Assembly (NCBI RefSeq): GCF_000400485.1
Contig: NZ_ASHR01000026.1
Span: 1 to 64,000 of the forward strand
Length of the DNA stretch: 64,000 nucleotides
From: Agrococcus pavilionensis RW1
GTDB lineage: Bacteria; Actinomycetota; Actinomycetes; Actinomycetales; Microbacteriaceae
Direction of reading: 5' to 3'
The notes beneath the pieces were generated by a model that was not told the DNA's origin, did not search any database, and worked only from the letters and a program-made list of their open reading frames with translations. Positions 26,879 through 37,701 of the stretch are shown one piece after another (position 1 is the first letter of the stretch; every line of letters starts with the position of its first letter). The translations under genes and the position numbers were made by a program.

Positions 26879-27169
26879 ATGAGCAGGTACGTCGTCGACG
26901 GCGACGCCATCCACGGCGCGCACCTCGCGGTGCGGTCGACCGCGTCGCGGCTGCAGTCGGAGTCCGCGGCGATGCTCGCGCAGCTGCAAGCGCTGCAGGA
27001 CTCCTGGACGGGCCAGGCGTCGATCGCGTTCCAGGGCGTCGTGCAGGACTGGCGCGTGACCCAGCTGCGGGTCGAGGATTCGCTCGCGAGCATCAACGAG
27101 GCGCTCGCGATCGCGGGCCGCCAGTACGACGAGGTCGAGCAGGGCAACACGCGGCTGTTCGCGGGCTGA
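26879..27169 (+). CDS. WXG100-family protein (ESAT-6-like)
   Basis: 96 residues forming two predicted helices around SWTG, the W-x-G turn of the WXG100 family at about residue 41-43. Such proteins are type VII secretion substrates or structural dimers. No EccC, EccD or other type VII component is in the window, so its secretion machinery, if any, is elsewhere. GAGGGG precedes ATG 26879, and a strong hairpin follows the stop, so it is monocistronic. Confidence 0.8.
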   Translation: MSRYVVDGDAIHGAHLAVRSTASRLQSESAAMLAQLQALQDSWTGQASIAFQGVVQDWRVTQLRVEDSLASINEALAIAGRQYDEVEQGNTRLFAG

Positions 27170-27178
27170 GACGACGAA

Positions 27179-27201
27179 GGGCCCCAGCATCGCTGGGGCC
27201 C
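27179..27201. terminator. Hairpin after the WXG100 gene
   Basis: Perfect 10-base stem GGGCCCCAGC / GCTGGGGCCC with a 3-base loop, 9 bases past the stop codon. Confidence 0.8.
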
Positions 27202-27221
27202 TCCGATCGGTGGATCTCCTG

Positions 27222-27256
27222 GGTCTCGATACGGCGGCTGCGCCGCCTACTCGACC
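27222..27256. repeat. GGTCTCGrTACG...CTACTCGACC palindromic element, copy 1
   Basis: 35-base element: end boxes GGTCTCGATACG and CTACTCGACC around a short stem GGCGGC/GCCGCC. Further copies are at 33017 and around the GIY-YIG gene (55247-55979). The boundary boxes are conserved while the inner stem varies, with complementary changes. Confidence 0.8.
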
Positions 27257-27258
27257 CT

Positions 27259-27305
27259 GATGCCTCCGCGCTCAGGTCCGCTGCGCGGACCTGAGCGCTG
27301 CGGCA

Positions 27306-27307
<2 letters not shown>
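27259..27307 (-). terminator. groEL terminator, two-part hairpin
   Basis: Inner stem GCTCAGGTCCG / CGGACCTGAGC (5-base loop) inside an outer GATGCC/GGCATC stem that overlaps the groEL stop codon. Confidence 0.75.
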
Positions 27308-30457
<3,150 letters not shown>

Positions 30458-30489
30458 GGCGCGCGTCACGTCGCCGCTAGCGTGGCGGC

Positions 30490-31137
30490 GTGATGACGCT
30501 CGAGGAGATCTGGCCGCTGCTCGGCCTGCGGCTGACGACCCCGCGGCTCGAGCTGCGGCCGCTCGCCGACGACGACATCCCGCACTACGTCGCCGCGGCG
30601 GCCTCGGGCATCCACGACCACGCGCCGCGCACGCCGTTCGGCAGGCCGTGGGACGAGGCGCCCGACATGGCCGCGCGCTCGGCGCGCTGGATCTGGCAGT
30701 CGCGCGTGCGCGCCGACCGCGACGACTGGGTCGTCATGCTCGGCGTGTGGGCCGACGGCGCGCTCATCGGCGCGCAGGACGTCGCCGCGCGCCGCTTCCC
30801 CGCCGAGCGCACGGTCGGCACGGGCTCGTGGCTGCGCCGCGACGCGCAGGGCCGCGGCTACGGCACGGAGATGCGGCTCGCGGCGCTGCTGTGGGCGTTC
30901 GACTCGCTCGGCGCCGAGGTGGCCGAGACGACCGCGTACGACTGGAACGCCGCGTCGCTCGGCGTGAGCCGCGCGCTCGGCTACCAGCCGAACGGCGAGA
31001 GCCGCCACTCGCCGCGCGAGGGCGTCGTCGAGCGCGAGCTGAACCTGCGGCTGACGGCGGATGCGCTGCGGCGCCCCGAGTGGACGCTCGGCATCGAGGG
31101 CGGCGAGGCCGCGGCCCGCTTCCTCGGCGCGCGCTGA
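30490..31137 (+). CDS. GNAT-family N-acetyltransferase (RimJ/RimL-like)
   Basis: 215 residues. RLELRPLADDDI at the N-terminus and RRDAQGRGYGTEMR, the acetyl-CoA-binding R/QxxGxG/A loop near residue 120, define the GNAT fold; ASLGVSRALGYQPNGE is the usual C-terminal strand. RimJ/RimL-like enzymes acetylate ribosomal protein N-termini or small amines; substrate unknown. TAGCGT precedes GTG 30490 by 6 bases; ATG 30493 is possible. Confidence 0.85.
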   Translation: MMTLEEIWPLLGLRLTTPRLELRPLADDDIPHYVAAAASGIHDHAPRTPFGRPWDEAPDMAARSARWIWQSRVRADRDDWVVMLGVWADGALIGAQDVAARRFPAERTVGTGSWLRRDAQGRGYGTEMRLAALLWAFDSLGAEVAETTAYDWNAASLGVSRALGYQPNGESRHSPREGVVERELNLRLTADALRRPEWTLGIEGGEAAARFLGAR

Positions 31138-31212
31138 CGGCGGCCCGCTCGCCACGCGGGCGTCGGCGGCGCGACGCCCGCATCGCGCACGCTCGATCGC
31201 GGAGAGCGCTCC

Positions 31213-31332
31213 GTCGAGCCCGCATGCGGCTCGGCGCCCGGCCAAGCCCGATCGAGCTCTTCGCCGGAGCCCGCCGACCGGAGACTCGATCGGGCGGAGC
31301 GCGTCGTCGAGTTCGCATGCGGCTCGGCGCCC
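31213..31332. repeat. Two-copy intergenic repeat (93-base period)
   Basis: The block GTCGAGyyCGCATGCGGC continuing TCGGCGCCC occurs at 31213-31239 and 31306-31332. The second copy is flanked by CGATCGGGCGGAGCG and CGCTCCGCCCGATCG, so it would form a long hairpin. The whole gap 31138-31390 shows no gene; it separates the GNAT gene from the convergent transporter gene. Confidence 0.7.
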
Positions 31333-31390
31333 CGCTCCGCCCGATCGAACTCGCAGGCCCGTCGACCGCGCTGCCCGCGCGCCCCTCGGC

Positions 31391-32323
31391 TCAAGCCGAT
31401 CGAGCCACCCGGACGGGCCGGCGCATCGACGACACCGCGACCGCGACGATCGTGAGGCCCGCGCCGAGGAGCGACCACGCGGTGACGGGGTGGCCGGCCG
31501 GGAAGAGCCAGTCGAGCAGCAGCGAGGCGACGACCTGCCCGCAGATGACGCCGAGGCCCATCGTCAGCACGCCGAGGTGGTGCACCGCGACCGACATGAG
31601 CGCGATGAACACGATGCCGAGGATGCCGCCCGCGTAGAGCCACGGCTCCGGCGGCAGCGGCCGGGCGGTGACGCCCGCGAGCGACTGGATGCCGACGAAC
31701 ACCGCGAGCGCGAGGGTGCCGACGAGGAAGTTCGACACCGTCTGCGCAATCGCCGAGCGCGAGTGCCGCTGCACGAGACCGCCGAACGCCTGCTGGAACG
31801 ACTGCAGCAGGCCCGCGATGAAGGGCAGCACGACGAGCCACGCGCCCTGCAGCTCCCCCGCGCCCACGAGCGCGATGCCGACCGCGACGAGCGCGAGCAG
31901 CGCCCCGATGACGCGCGGCGCGGTGATGGGCTTCCGCGCGAGGCCGCCGAAGCCCGCGCGATCGACCGCGAGCGCGCTCGTCGTCTGCCCCGCGACGACG
32001 CCGACCGTGTAGAGCGCGACGCCGGTCGTGCCGACGACGACGCCCTGCGTCGCGACGAGGAAGGCGCCGAGCAGCCCCGTCGTCGCGTACCACCACGGCA
32101 TCGAGCCGTCGCGGATGACGCCGACGAGCCGGCGCACGCCCGCGCGGGCGCCGGGCGAGACGAGCAGCAGCACGGCGAGCAGCGCGAGCCCGACCGAGAA
32201 CGAGACGAGGGCGGCGAGCATGCCGTGGTCGAGCCGGGCGCCGAGCTCGCCGTTGATGCGGCTCTGCACCGCGAGCCCCGCGCCGGCGGCGATCGACGCG
32301 AGCAGCCACAGCAGGTGGATCAT
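31391..32323 (-). CDS. DMT-superfamily transporter of the YdcZ/DUF606 type
   Basis: 310 residues, ten predicted membrane helices arranged as two homologous halves (the second starts near residue 155). Motifs such as QSRINGELG in helix 1 and the glycine-rich helices match duplicated DUF606 transporters; substrates are unknown. ATG 32323 has GGAGG at good spacing and overlaps the stop of the upstream GNAT gene by 4 bases, so the two form an operon. Confidence 0.82.
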   Translation of the reverse strand: MIHLLWLLASIAAGAGLAVQSRINGELGARLDHGMLAALVSFSVGLALLAVLLLVSPGARAGVRRLVGVIRDGSMPWWYATTGLLGAFLVATQGVVVGTTGVALYTVGVVAGQTTSALAVDRAGFGGLARKPITAPRVIGALLALVAVGIALVGAGELQGAWLVVLPFIAGLLQSFQQAFGGLVQRHSRSAIAQTVSNFLVGTLALAVFVGIQSLAGVTARPLPPEPWLYAGGILGIVFIALMSVAVHHLGVLTMGLGVICGQVVASLLLDWLFPAGHPVTAWSLLGAGLTIVAVAVSSMRRPVRVARSA

Positions 32324-32844
32324 GCGCCCTCCAGCGGCTCGAGCGCTGGTGCCGGGTCGGTCGCGAGGCGGGCGAAGCGCACGACGTCGAAGCGCGTCGC
32401 CGTGCCGTCGGCGTCCACGTAGCGCAGCCGCTCGCGCTCGACGCCCTCGCGCACGTAGCCGGCGCGCTCGGCGACCGCGATCGATGCGGGGTTGTTCGCG
32501 CGGGCGCCGAGCTCGAGCCGGTGGAGGCCGTGGGCGAAGAGCCGCCGCGAGAGCGCGTCGAGCGCGCGGCTCGCGAGGCCGCGGCCGCGCGCGGCGGGTG
32601 CGAGCCAGTACGACATCCAGGCGGTGCCGTGGCGAGGTTCGCGGTCGGCGGCCATGACGCATCCGACCGCCTCGCCGTCGAGCTCGATCGCGAGCGCCTC
32701 GGCGGCGATCGCCTCGAGGTAGTCGCGTGCGTCGGCGAGCGCCTCGATCGGCGGCGCCTGCCGGTGGAGGTCGGGCGAGCCGAGGAAGGCGGCGAGCACC
32801 GCGGCGGCGTCGCGCTCGGGATCCCAGGGGCGCAAGCGGCTCAC
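32320..32844 (-). CDS. GNAT-family N-acetyltransferase
   Basis: 174 residues. APAARGRGLASRALDAL is the acetyl-CoA loop and NPASIAVAERAGYVREG the conserved C-terminal part of the GNAT fold; RimJ-like. Substrate unknown. GTG 32844 has TAGGCT 6 bases upstream, so a leaderless message is likely. First gene of the operon with the YdcZ-type transporter and divergent from tRNA-Thr. Confidence 0.83.
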   Translation of the reverse strand: MSRLRPWDPERDAAAVLAAFLGSPDLHRQAPPIEALADARDYLEAIAAEALAIELDGEAVGCVMAADREPRHGTAWMSYWLAPAARGRGLASRALDALSRRLFAHGLHRLELGARANNPASIAVAERAGYVREGVERERLRYVDADGTATRFDVVRFARLATDPAPALEPLEGA

Positions 32845-32890
32845 CGGGCAAGCCTAGAATGGCTGGGCGCCGCGGGCGAACCCGCGCCGC

Positions 32891-32962
32891 GCCTCCTTAG
32901 CTCAGTGGTAGAGCAACGCTCTTGTAAAGCGTAGGTCGTCAGTTCGATCCTGACAGGGGGCT
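32891..32962 (+). tRNA. tRNA-Thr (anticodon TGT)
   Basis: 72 nt cloverleaf: acceptor GCCTCCT/AGGGGGC, D stem GCTC/GAGC, anticodon stem ACGCT/AGCGT around CTTGTAA, T stem GTCAG/CTGAC around TTCGATC, discriminator T. CCA not encoded. Confidence 0.96.
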
Positions 32963-33016
32963 CTTGACACCGGAGCGCTCGATGCGGCTCCGCCGCGTTG
33001 AGTGCGGAGGTGTCAA
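32963..33016. terminator. Inverted repeat after tRNA-Thr
   Basis: CTTGACACC (from 32963) pairs with GGTGTCAAG, and inner GC-rich parts (GGAGC, GCTCC) can pair too. Probably the terminator of the tRNA transcript, and possibly also of the lipoprotein gene on the other strand. Confidence 0.45.
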
Positions 33017-33055
33017 GGTCGAGTAGCCCGGCCGCAGGCCGGGCGTACCGAGACC
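33017..33055. repeat. GGTCTCGrTACG...CTACTCGACC palindromic element, copy 2 (reverse orientation)
   Basis: 39 bases: GGTCGAGTAG - CCCGGCC GCA GGCCGGG - CGTACCGAGACC. Same end boxes as copy 1, different inner stem. It abuts the stop codon of the DsbA-like lipoprotein gene. Confidence 0.8.
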
Positions 33056-34032
33056 TACCGGCCCTCCGCGATGAACGCCGCGAGCGCATCCGCATCGCTC
33101 ACGTCGCCCGCGAACGTCACCCCGTCGACGACCACGGTCGGCACGCCGCGCAGCGGCTCGACGCCCTGCAGCGGCTCCTCGATCGCGCGCACCGTCGCCT
33201 GCCGCACCCACCACGCGAAGCGGCCCTCGGCGATGCAGTCGCCGACCTCCGCGCCGTGCTCGGCCGCGAGCGCCGACGCCGACGCGGCGTCGAACGGCTG
33301 CCGCTGCAGCATCGACAGCAGGGCCGTCTGGAACTCGCGGTACGCGGCGGGCTCCGCATCCGCGACGCACGCGAGCGCGTTGGCGCCGAGCGTCGACGCG
33401 TAGCCGTTGCCGATCGAGTCGCCGAGCGAGACGGGCAGGTAGGCGACGCGCGCCTCGCCCGCATCGGCGAGCTCGGCGAGCCGATCGCCGCTCGCCTCGA
33501 GCAGCCGGTCGCAGTACTCGCATGCAGGGTCGACCACGACGAGCACGTCGGGCACGGCGGATGCGTCGGGCAGCGCCTCGGGCGCACCCTCGGCGGGCAC
33601 GGGGTCGCGCTCGATCGCGCCGTCGGCGTCGAACGCGATCGCGTCGGCCATGTTCGCGGGCCCGTCGGCGGGCGCGAGCGTGACGATCTGGCCGCCGAGC
33701 TCCTGCTGGATCGTCTCGAGGTCGGGATCGCGGATCACCCAGCGGTCGAAGACGAGCACGGTCTGCTCCTGCAGCTGCCGCTCGGTCGCGACCGCGAGCG
33801 CCTCATCGGCGCTGCCGGCGAGGATGAGCTCGGTGTCGGCGCCGCACGTCGCGACGACCGGGTCGTCGTCGCTCTCGCGGTACTGCTCGACGAGGTCGTC
33901 GCACTGCCCGCCCGCGTCGAGGTAGGCGGCACCGAGCTCGCCGATCGTCGTGATCGGCGCCGGCGGAGTCGCCGCGCACCCTGCCAGCACGGCGAGCGCG
34001 ACGAGCGCGCCACCGGCCGACAGGGTGCGCAC
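33055..34032 (-). CDS. Lipoprotein with C-terminal DsbA-like domain
   Basis: About 325 residues from GTG 34032. A lipobox LAVLAGC follows a short signal sequence. An N-terminal segment of about 110 residues (ITTIGELGAAYLDAGG onward) of unknown family precedes a thioredoxin-like DsbA domain with CEYC in VDPACEYCDR and cis-Pro in GVPTVVV. Its last 180 residues resemble the protein encoded just upstream (shared ACVA..., CIxEGRFxxWV, ATVRA), so the pair likely arose by duplication, with an added N-terminal domain here. Redox partner for secreted proteins is the likely role. Confidence 0.75.
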   Translation of the reverse strand: MRTLSAGGALVALAVLAGCAATPPAPITTIGELGAAYLDAGGQCDDLVEQYRESDDDPVVATCGADTELILAGSADEALAVATERQLQEQTVLVFDRWVIRDPDLETIQQELGGQIVTLAPADGPANMADAIAFDADGAIERDPVPAEGAPEALPDASAVPDVLVVVDPACEYCDRLLEASGDRLAELADAGEARVAYLPVSLGDSIGNGYASTLGANALACVADAEPAAYREFQTALLSMLQRQPFDAASASALAAEHGAEVGDCIAEGRFAWWVRQATVRAIEEPLQGVEPLRGVPTVVVDGVTFAGDVSDADALAAFIAEGR

Positions 34033-34036
34033 GCGC

Positions 34037-34927
34037 TCAGCCCTCGCTCGGTGCGGGCGACTCCGTCGGCTCGGGCGACTCGCTGAGCGAGCCGGCCGTG
34101 GCCGTGACGAACGCCTGGAAGCCGGCCGCGTCGCCGGGCGCGCCCTGGTAGCGCTCACCGTTCACGATGACCGTCGGCGTGCGGTCGGCGACCTCGCCGT
34201 CGGTGCCCGGCAGCGGCTCGGTGCCGGCGCGCACGGTGGCGTCCTCGACCCAGCTCATGAAGCGGCCCTCGGTGATGCACTCGGCGAGCCCGCCGGTGGT
34301 GTCGATGCCGGCCGACTCGGCGACGCCGACGATCTCGTCGTTCGTGAGGCCTGGCGTGCCCTCCTCGGGGCGGTTGTCGAACATCGCGGAGTTGAACGCC
34401 CAGAACTGGTCGGGCGCGTGCTCGGCGACGCACGCGGCGGCGGAGGCGGAGCGCGTCGAGTACTTCGTGCCGAGCGACGTGCGGTCGAGGATCGAGATCG
34501 GGTGCACCTCGACGGTCGCGGCGCCGGTCTCGAGCAGCTGCTCGAGCGTCGCGCGGTTGGCCTCGTCGAAGGCGCCGCACGCGGGGCACATGTAGTCCTG
34601 GTAGATCTGGATCTGGATCTGGTCGTCGCGGGGCTCGGTCGGCGTCGGCTCGCCCTCCGGCGGCGTCGCGGGCGTGCGCTCCGCCTCGAAGCCGGCGCCG
34701 ATCACGATGCCGTTGCTCGCCATGTTCTCGGGGCCCGGGCCCGCGGGGCGGATGCTGTTGACGATCACGACCGCCACGATCGCGACGATCGCCACGGCAG
34801 CCACGATGATGCCGCCGATCGTCAGGCCCTTCTTGAGTCGCTCCTTCTTGCGGCGCTCCTCCTGCATCCGGCGGGCCTGCTCGCGGGCCTGCGCACGACG
34901 CTCGTTCTTCGTCAGCTTCTCGCTCAT
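34037..34927 (-). CDS. Membrane-anchored DsbA-family thiol oxidoreductase
   Basis: 296 residues. A very basic cytoplasmic N-terminus (LTKNERRAQAREQARR) leads into one membrane segment (about 35-58) and an external DsbA-type domain with CPAC in YQDYMCPACGA and cis-Pro in RTPTVIV. The tail is Ser/Pro/Glu-rich. Comparable anchored DsbA proteins in actinobacteria work with a vitamin K epoxide reductase homologue to make disulfides; no such partner is in the window. AAGGA precedes ATG 34927. The lipoprotein paralogue follows 4 bases after the stop. Confidence 0.87.
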   Translation of the reverse strand: MSEKLTKNERRAQAREQARRMQEERRKKERLKKGLTIGGIIVAAVAIVAIVAVVIVNSIRPAGPGPENMASNGIVIGAGFEAERTPATPPEGEPTPTEPRDDQIQIQIYQDYMCPACGAFDEANRATLEQLLETGAATVEVHPISILDRTSLGTKYSTRSASAAACVAEHAPDQFWAFNSAMFDNRPEEGTPGLTNDEIVGVAESAGIDTTGGLAECITEGRFMSWVEDATVRAGTEPLPGTDGEVADRTPTVIVNGERYQGAPGDAAGFQAFVTATAGSLSESPEPTESPAPSEG

Positions 34928-34998
34928 GCGTCCTTGTCCTGGGTCGGCCGTGGTCACGGCGGTTGGCGCCGCTGGGGAAGCGCGCCGTCTTCTAGGGT

Positions 34999-35084
34999 AC
35001 CGGCAGGCCGACGTGCCAGGATGAGCACGCGGGCGACGGCGCCCGTCCTCACCACGACGGATCGTCCGGCACGTACCTGCCGGT
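34999..35084 (+). promoter_or_regulatory. Potentially structured 5' leader of the sugar-ABC ATPase gene
   Basis: Arms ACCGGCAGG-CCG-ACGTGCC (34999-35017) and GGCACGT-A-CCTGCCGGT (35068-35084) can pair over 16 bases, enclosing a smaller hairpin (GGGCG-ACGG-CGCCC). A TAGGGT box ends at 34998, and the closing arm finishes 5 bases before the GGGAG ribosome site. It could be a regulatory leader or a strong double hairpin; no known riboswitch class was recognised. Confidence 0.4.
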
Positions 35085-35102
35085 GGAAAGGGAGTATCGA
35101 CA

Positions 35103-36179
35103 ATGGCGTCTGTGACGTTCGACAAGGCCACCCGGGTCTATCCCGGCGGCACCCGCCCCGCGGTCGACGCGATCGACCTCGAGATCGGCGACGGGGAGTT
35201 CCTCGTGCTGGTCGGCCCCTCGGGCTGCGGCAAGTCCACGACCCTCCGCATGCTCGCGGGCCTCGAGGAGGTCAACGACGGCCGCATCCTGATCGGCGAC
35301 CGCGAGGTCACCGACATGCCGCCGAAGGACCGCGACATCGCGATGGTGTTCCAGAACTACGCGCTCTACCCGCACATGACGGTCGCCGAGAACATGGGCT
35401 TCGCGCTCAAGATCGCCGGCGTCGCCAAGGAGGAGCGCGCGAAGCGCGTCGAGGAGGCGGCGAAGCTGCTCGACCTCGAGCCCTACCTGAGCCGCAAGCC
35501 GAAGGCACTCTCGGGCGGTCAGCGCCAGCGCGTCGCGATGGGCCGCGCGATCGTGCGCCAGCCGCAGGTGTTCCTCATGGACGAGCCGCTGTCGAACCTC
35601 GACGCGAAGCTGCGCGTGCAGACGCGCACGCAGATCGCCTCGCTCCAGCGCCGCCTCGGCGTCACGACGGTCTACGTCACGCACGACCAGACCGAGGCGC
35701 TCACGATGGGCGACCGCATCGCGGTGCTCAAGGATGGCGTGCTGCAGCAGGTGGGCACGCCGCGCGAGCTCTACGGCCAGCCCGCGAACCAGTTCGTCGC
35801 CGGCTTCATCGGCAGCCCCGCCATGAACCTCATGGAGCTGCCCGTCACCGAGCGCGGCGTCGAGTTCGGCACGCACGTGACGCCCGTCGCGCGCGAGCAG
35901 CTCGCGGCGGCGAAGGGCCACGTCGTCGTCGGCGTGCGCCCCGAGGACATCTCGGTCGCCGAGTCGGGCGGCGACGGACTGCCGGTGCTCGTCGACCTCG
36001 TCGAGGAGCTCGGCGCCGACGGCTACCTCTACGGCCACGCCGACGTCGAGGGCAAGCGCGTCGACATCGTCGCGCGCGTCGACGGGCGCACGCACGCCTC
36101 GCTCGGCGACACCGTGTACATCACGCCCGACCCGGAGCACATGCACCTGTTCGACTCCGACAGCGGCAACCGCCTCTGA
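35103..36179 (+). CDS. Sugar ABC transporter ATPase (UgpC/MsmK/MsiK-type)
   Basis: 358 residues. Walker [10 protein letters not shown] (about 38-46), Q loop MVFQNYALYPHM, signature LSGGQRQR, Walker B FLMDEPLSNLDAKL and switch His in VTHDQ are intact; the C-terminal third is the regulatory TOBE/OB domain (VVVGVRPEDI). No permease or binding protein is adjacent, so it probably serves several carbohydrate importers, as MsiK does in Streptomyces. GGGAG precedes ATG 35103. A long inverted repeat lies in the leader and a strong terminator follows. Confidence 0.92.
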   Translation: MASVTFDKATRVYPGGTRPAVDAIDLEIGDGEFLVLVGPSGCGKSTTLRMLAGLEEVNDGRILIGDREVTDMPPKDRDIAMVFQNYALYPHMTVAENMGFALKIAGVAKEERAKRVEEAAKLLDLEPYLSRKPKALSGGQRQRVAMGRAIVRQPQVFLMDEPLSNLDAKLRVQTRTQIASLQRRLGVTTVYVTHDQTEALTMGDRIAVLKDGVLQQVGTPRELYGQPANQFVAGFIGSPAMNLMELPVTERGVEFGTHVTPVAREQLAAAKGHVVVGVRPEDISVAESGGDGLPVLVDLVEELGADGYLYGHADVEGKRVDIVARVDGRTHASLGDTVYITPDPEHMHLFDSDSGNRL

Positions 36180-36191
36180 CCGGCACCGAGC

Positions 36192-36220
36192 GACGGCCCC
36201 GTCCTGGCGACGGGGCCGTC
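36192..36220 (+). terminator. Terminator of the sugar-ABC ATPase gene
   Basis: Perfect 12-base stem GACGGCCCCGTC / GACGGGGCCGTC with a 5-base loop, 12 bases after the stop codon. Confidence 0.85.
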
Positions 36221-36283
36221 GTCGTCGACGGATGCGTGCGATCGGCCCGAGCGCGCACGCCCGGTCGCGCCTACCATGGCGGC

Positions 36284-37591
36284 ATGCGGTCCGACCTGCG
36301 CATCACCTCCGCCGTGATGGACGCGACGCTGCTCGACCTGCCGTGGGACGAGCCGCTCGAGCAGTGGACCGACGCCGACGTCGTGCAGCTGCCGAAGGGC
36401 ATCTCGCGGCACCTCGTGCGCTTCGCGCGGCTCGGCGGCCGCGTCGTGGCGATCAAGGAGACGACGCCCGAGATGGCGACCCGGGAGTACGGGATGCTCC
36501 GCACGCTGCAGCGGCTCGAGGTGCCGTGCGTCGAGCCGCTCGCGGTGATCGCCGACCGGGTCGACGCCGACGGCAACCCGCTCGCCGCGGCGCTCGTCAC
36601 CCGACACCTGCGCTTCTCGCTCCCCTACCGCGCCCTCTACTCCTCCGCGCTCAAGGAGCCGACCGCGCAGCGCCTCGTCGACGCGCTCGCGGGGCTGCTC
36701 GTGCGGCTCCACCTCGTCGGCTTCTACTGGGGCGACGTCTCGCTCTCGAACACGCTCTTCCGCCGCGACGCCGGCGCCTTCGCCGCTTACCTCGTCGACG
36801 CCGAGACCGGCACGCTGCTGCGCGACGGCCTCTCGGACGGCCGCCGCGAGGACGACCTCGAGATCGCGCGCGTCAACATCGCGGGCGAGCTGCTCGACCT
36901 CGCCGCGGGCGACCGGCTCGACGAGTCGATCGATCCGGTGCAGGTCGCCGGCTCGATCGTCGACCAGTACCGCTCGCTCTGGCACGAGCTCCACAGCGAC
37001 GAGGTGCTGCCCGCCGACGAGCGCTGGCGCATCTCCGCTCGCATCGAGCGCCTCAACGCGCTCGGCTACGACATCGGCGAGCTCGCGATCCGCACGGGCG
37101 ACGGCGGCACGACCGTGCGCATCCAGCCCAAGGTCGTCGACCCGGGCCACCACCACCGCCGCCTGCAGTCGCTCACCGGCATCGACGCGCAGGAGAACCA
37201 GGCGCGGCGGCTGCTCAACGACCTCGACGAGTACGTCGCGACGCAGCACGACCTGCGGCCGTACGTCGGCGACGAGGCGCTCGCCCACGAGTGGCTCGAG
37301 CAGGTGTTCCAGCCGATCGTGCAGTCGGTGCCGATCGAGCTGCGCGGCAAGCTCGAGCCCGCCGAGATCTTCCACGAGGTGCTCGAGCACCGCTGGTTCC
37401 TCTCCGAGCGCGAGCAGCGCGAGGTGCCGCTCGCCGAGGCGGCCGAGCAGTACATCGCGACGCAGCTCGCCTTCCGGCGCGACGAGGCGGCGCTGCTCGA
37501 CCTGCCGCTCACGATGACGATGCCGATCGTGACGGTGCAGGGCCTCCTCGACGAGGAGGACGACGAGGGCGACTGGCGCGACCGGGTCTGA
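36284..37591 (+). CDS. DUF4032 protein, kinase-like fold
   Basis: 435 residues. The N-terminal half resembles a small lipopolysaccharide-kinase-like fold: VVAIKETT (lysine), LVRLHLVGFYWGDVSLSNTLF (HxxGxxWGDxxxxN catalytic-loop type) and YLVDAETG (DxE). The second half (about 215-435) is the DUF4032 part. Conserved in actinobacteria without known function; phosphotransfer is a guess from the motifs. TACCAT lies 6 bases before ATG 36284, giving a probably leaderless mRNA. Confidence 0.8.
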   Translation: MRSDLRITSAVMDATLLDLPWDEPLEQWTDADVVQLPKGISRHLVRFARLGGRVVAIKETTPEMATREYGMLRTLQRLEVPCVEPLAVIADRVDADGNPLAAALVTRHLRFSLPYRALYSSALKEPTAQRLVDALAGLLVRLHLVGFYWGDVSLSNTLFRRDAGAFAAYLVDAETGTLLRDGLSDGRREDDLEIARVNIAGELLDLAAGDRLDESIDPVQVAGSIVDQYRSLWHELHSDEVLPADERWRISARIERLNALGYDIGELAIRTGDGGTTVRIQPKVVDPGHHHRRLQSLTGIDAQENQARRLLNDLDEYVATQHDLRPYVGDEALAHEWLEQVFQPIVQSVPIELRGKLEPAEIFHEVLEHRWFLSEREQREVPLAEAAEQYIATQLAFRRDEAALLDLPLTMTMPIVTVQGLLDEEDDEGDWRDRV

Positions 37592-37622
37592 CACTCCCGC
37601 CGGGACCTCCCCGCCCACCGGG

Positions 37623-37674
37623 GCGCATCCGCCCGAGCGGGGCTGGCGCGCCCGCCCCGGTCAGGCGGATGCGC
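37623..37674. terminator. Convergent terminator, nested hairpin
   Basis: Outer 11-base stem GCGCATCCGCC / GGCGGATGCGC with an inner CGGGGC/GCCCCG stem, between the DUF4032 and rlmB stops. Part of it (37630-37667) recurs with few changes at 46053-46090. Confidence 0.7.
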
Positions 37675-37701
37675 ACCGGTCGCCGCGCGGGTTCGTCGCG
37701 C

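Noticed and set aside
26879-27169. Possible type VII secretion locus around the WXG100 gene
   Set aside because: No EccB, EccC, EccD, EccE or mycosin gene is present; a single WXG100 gene does not make a locus.
33950-37591. Plus-strand frame of 1213 codons ending in the DUF4032 gene
   Set aside because: Only the last 435 codons from ATG 36284 are coding; the rest is antisense to DsbA genes and out of frame over the ABC ATPase gene.
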